Below, piece after piece: positions 14,607 through 14,904 of a stretch of DNA of 14,904 nucleotides. The stretch lies in contig JBFFGE010000116.1 of NCBI GenBank assembly GCA_041557595.1, positions 1-14,904 of the forward strand, given 5' to 3'. The notes beneath the pieces are model-generated. The model worked only from the letters and a program-made list of their open reading frames with translations. It had not been told where the DNA came from and searched no databases. Position numbers and translations under genes: made by a program. Source of the DNA: JAOTYV01 sp041557595 (lineage in GTDB: Bacteria > Pseudomonadota > Alphaproteobacteria > UBA8366). Numbering within the stretch: position 1 is the first letter of the stretch; each line of letters opens with the position of its first letter.

Positions 14607-14904
14607 CTAAGGCGTCGTTCGCGCGCGGCCCAGGATCCAGGCGGGGATGAGCGCGCAGATGAACACGCCGGCGGTAATCAGGAAACCGTCCTGAAAACCG
14701 AAGGTATTGGCCTGCGCCTCGATGACCCTGCCGAGATAATCATAGGCGAGCGAGTCCCGCATTGCTGCTGGTATTCCCTCGGCTTGCAGGATTTTCCTCA
14801 CCTGATCCAGCAATTCGCGTGTCGTCGCATTTCCCGCCGTCTGCGTTGCCGTCAGCGTCTCGCACAAGACCGCGAAGTCGTCCGGCTCGAGAACGTGAGG
14901 CGGC
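14607..14904 (-). CDS. C-terminal end of a probable DHA2-family MFS transporter (truncated by window edge)
   Basis: The minus-strand frame is open to the right edge, so the visible 99 codons are the end of a longer gene; the TTG at 14867 is unlikely to be its start. The segment has a periplasmic-looking loop, then Q-A-N-T-F-G-F-Q-D-G-F at 51-61 of the reading from that TTG, followed by one membrane helix (about 62-80) and a short basic tail. This arrangement is typical of the end of 14-helix DHA2 (EmrB-type) drug exporters. It is convergent with the enolase-superfamily gene, with 12 bases between stops. The assignment rests on a short piece and is moderate. Confidence 0.6.
   Translation of the reverse strand, partial: PPHVLEPDDFAVLCETLTATQTAGNATTRELLDQVRKILQAEGIPAAMRDSLAYDYLGRVIEAQANTFGFQDGFLITAGVFICALIPAWILGRARTTP

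Noticed and set aside
1..14904. Insertion sequences, CRISPR arrays, or signs of a mobile island
   Set aside because: No transposase-like protein, no terminal inverted repeats with target duplications and no regularly spaced repeats were seen. Composition is even apart from the AT-rich intergenic patch near 10750.

Overview
The window reads as a chromosomal segment of a GC-rich alphaproteobacterium. The evidence is the codon use, Dpp-type transporter genes starting with TTG and GTG, Tad pilus proteins of alphaproteobacterial style and a possible CtrA-like site. I cannot assign a genus. Three genes or systems look complete or nearly so, and both window edges cut genes. I see no rRNA, tRNA, CRISPR array, transposase or attachment site.

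Region 1 (1-3971) looks like an inositol-phosphate / CDP-inositol module. A 5'-truncated UPF0104 flippase-like membrane protein is translationally coupled (ATGA overlap) to a CDP-alcohol phosphotransferase. Convergent to them is a 629-aa fusion of myo-inositol-1-phosphate synthase with a sugar-nucleotidyltransferase-type domain. Together these could turn glucose-6-phosphate into inositol-1-phosphate, then CDP-inositol, then an inositol-phosphate-containing product, possibly a lipid moved by the flippase. The unusual point is domain distribution. In the archaeal/Thermotogales pathway the cytidylyltransferase is fused to the phosphotransferase. Here an intact cytidylyltransferase sits on the synthase, while the phosphotransferase keeps only what looks like a decayed nucleotidyltransferase domain.

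Region 2 (3972-4720) is a 750-base non-coding stretch. It holds a possible promoter and a small palindrome ahead of the synthase, a very strong intrinsic terminator with no assigned gene upstream (possible small RNA or leader), and an A-rich leader with a perfect AGGAGG ahead of the transporter.

Region 3 (4721-10439) is a complete five-gene Dpp/Opp-type ABC importer operon: binding protein, two permeases and two ATPases. A GC-rich hairpin separates the binding protein gene from the rest, as expected for higher expression of the binding protein. Both ATPases carry the same four-cysteine C-terminal motif.

Region 4 (10440-13485) opens with a 480-base intergenic stretch that becomes strongly AT-rich and carries ordered TTAA-type repeats. 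It is followed by three Tad-type (Flp pilus) minor components: a TadG-like vWA protein whose frame is broken at three places, and two TadE/TadF-like pseudopilins with G/X4-E-F processing sites, one with a calcium-loop-like insert. A strong hairpin ends the group.

Region 5 (13486-14904) has an enolase-superfamily (mandelate racemase-like) enzyme with substitutions at key catalytic positions, and, convergent to it, the C-terminal end of what looks like a DHA2-family MFS transporter cut by the window edge.
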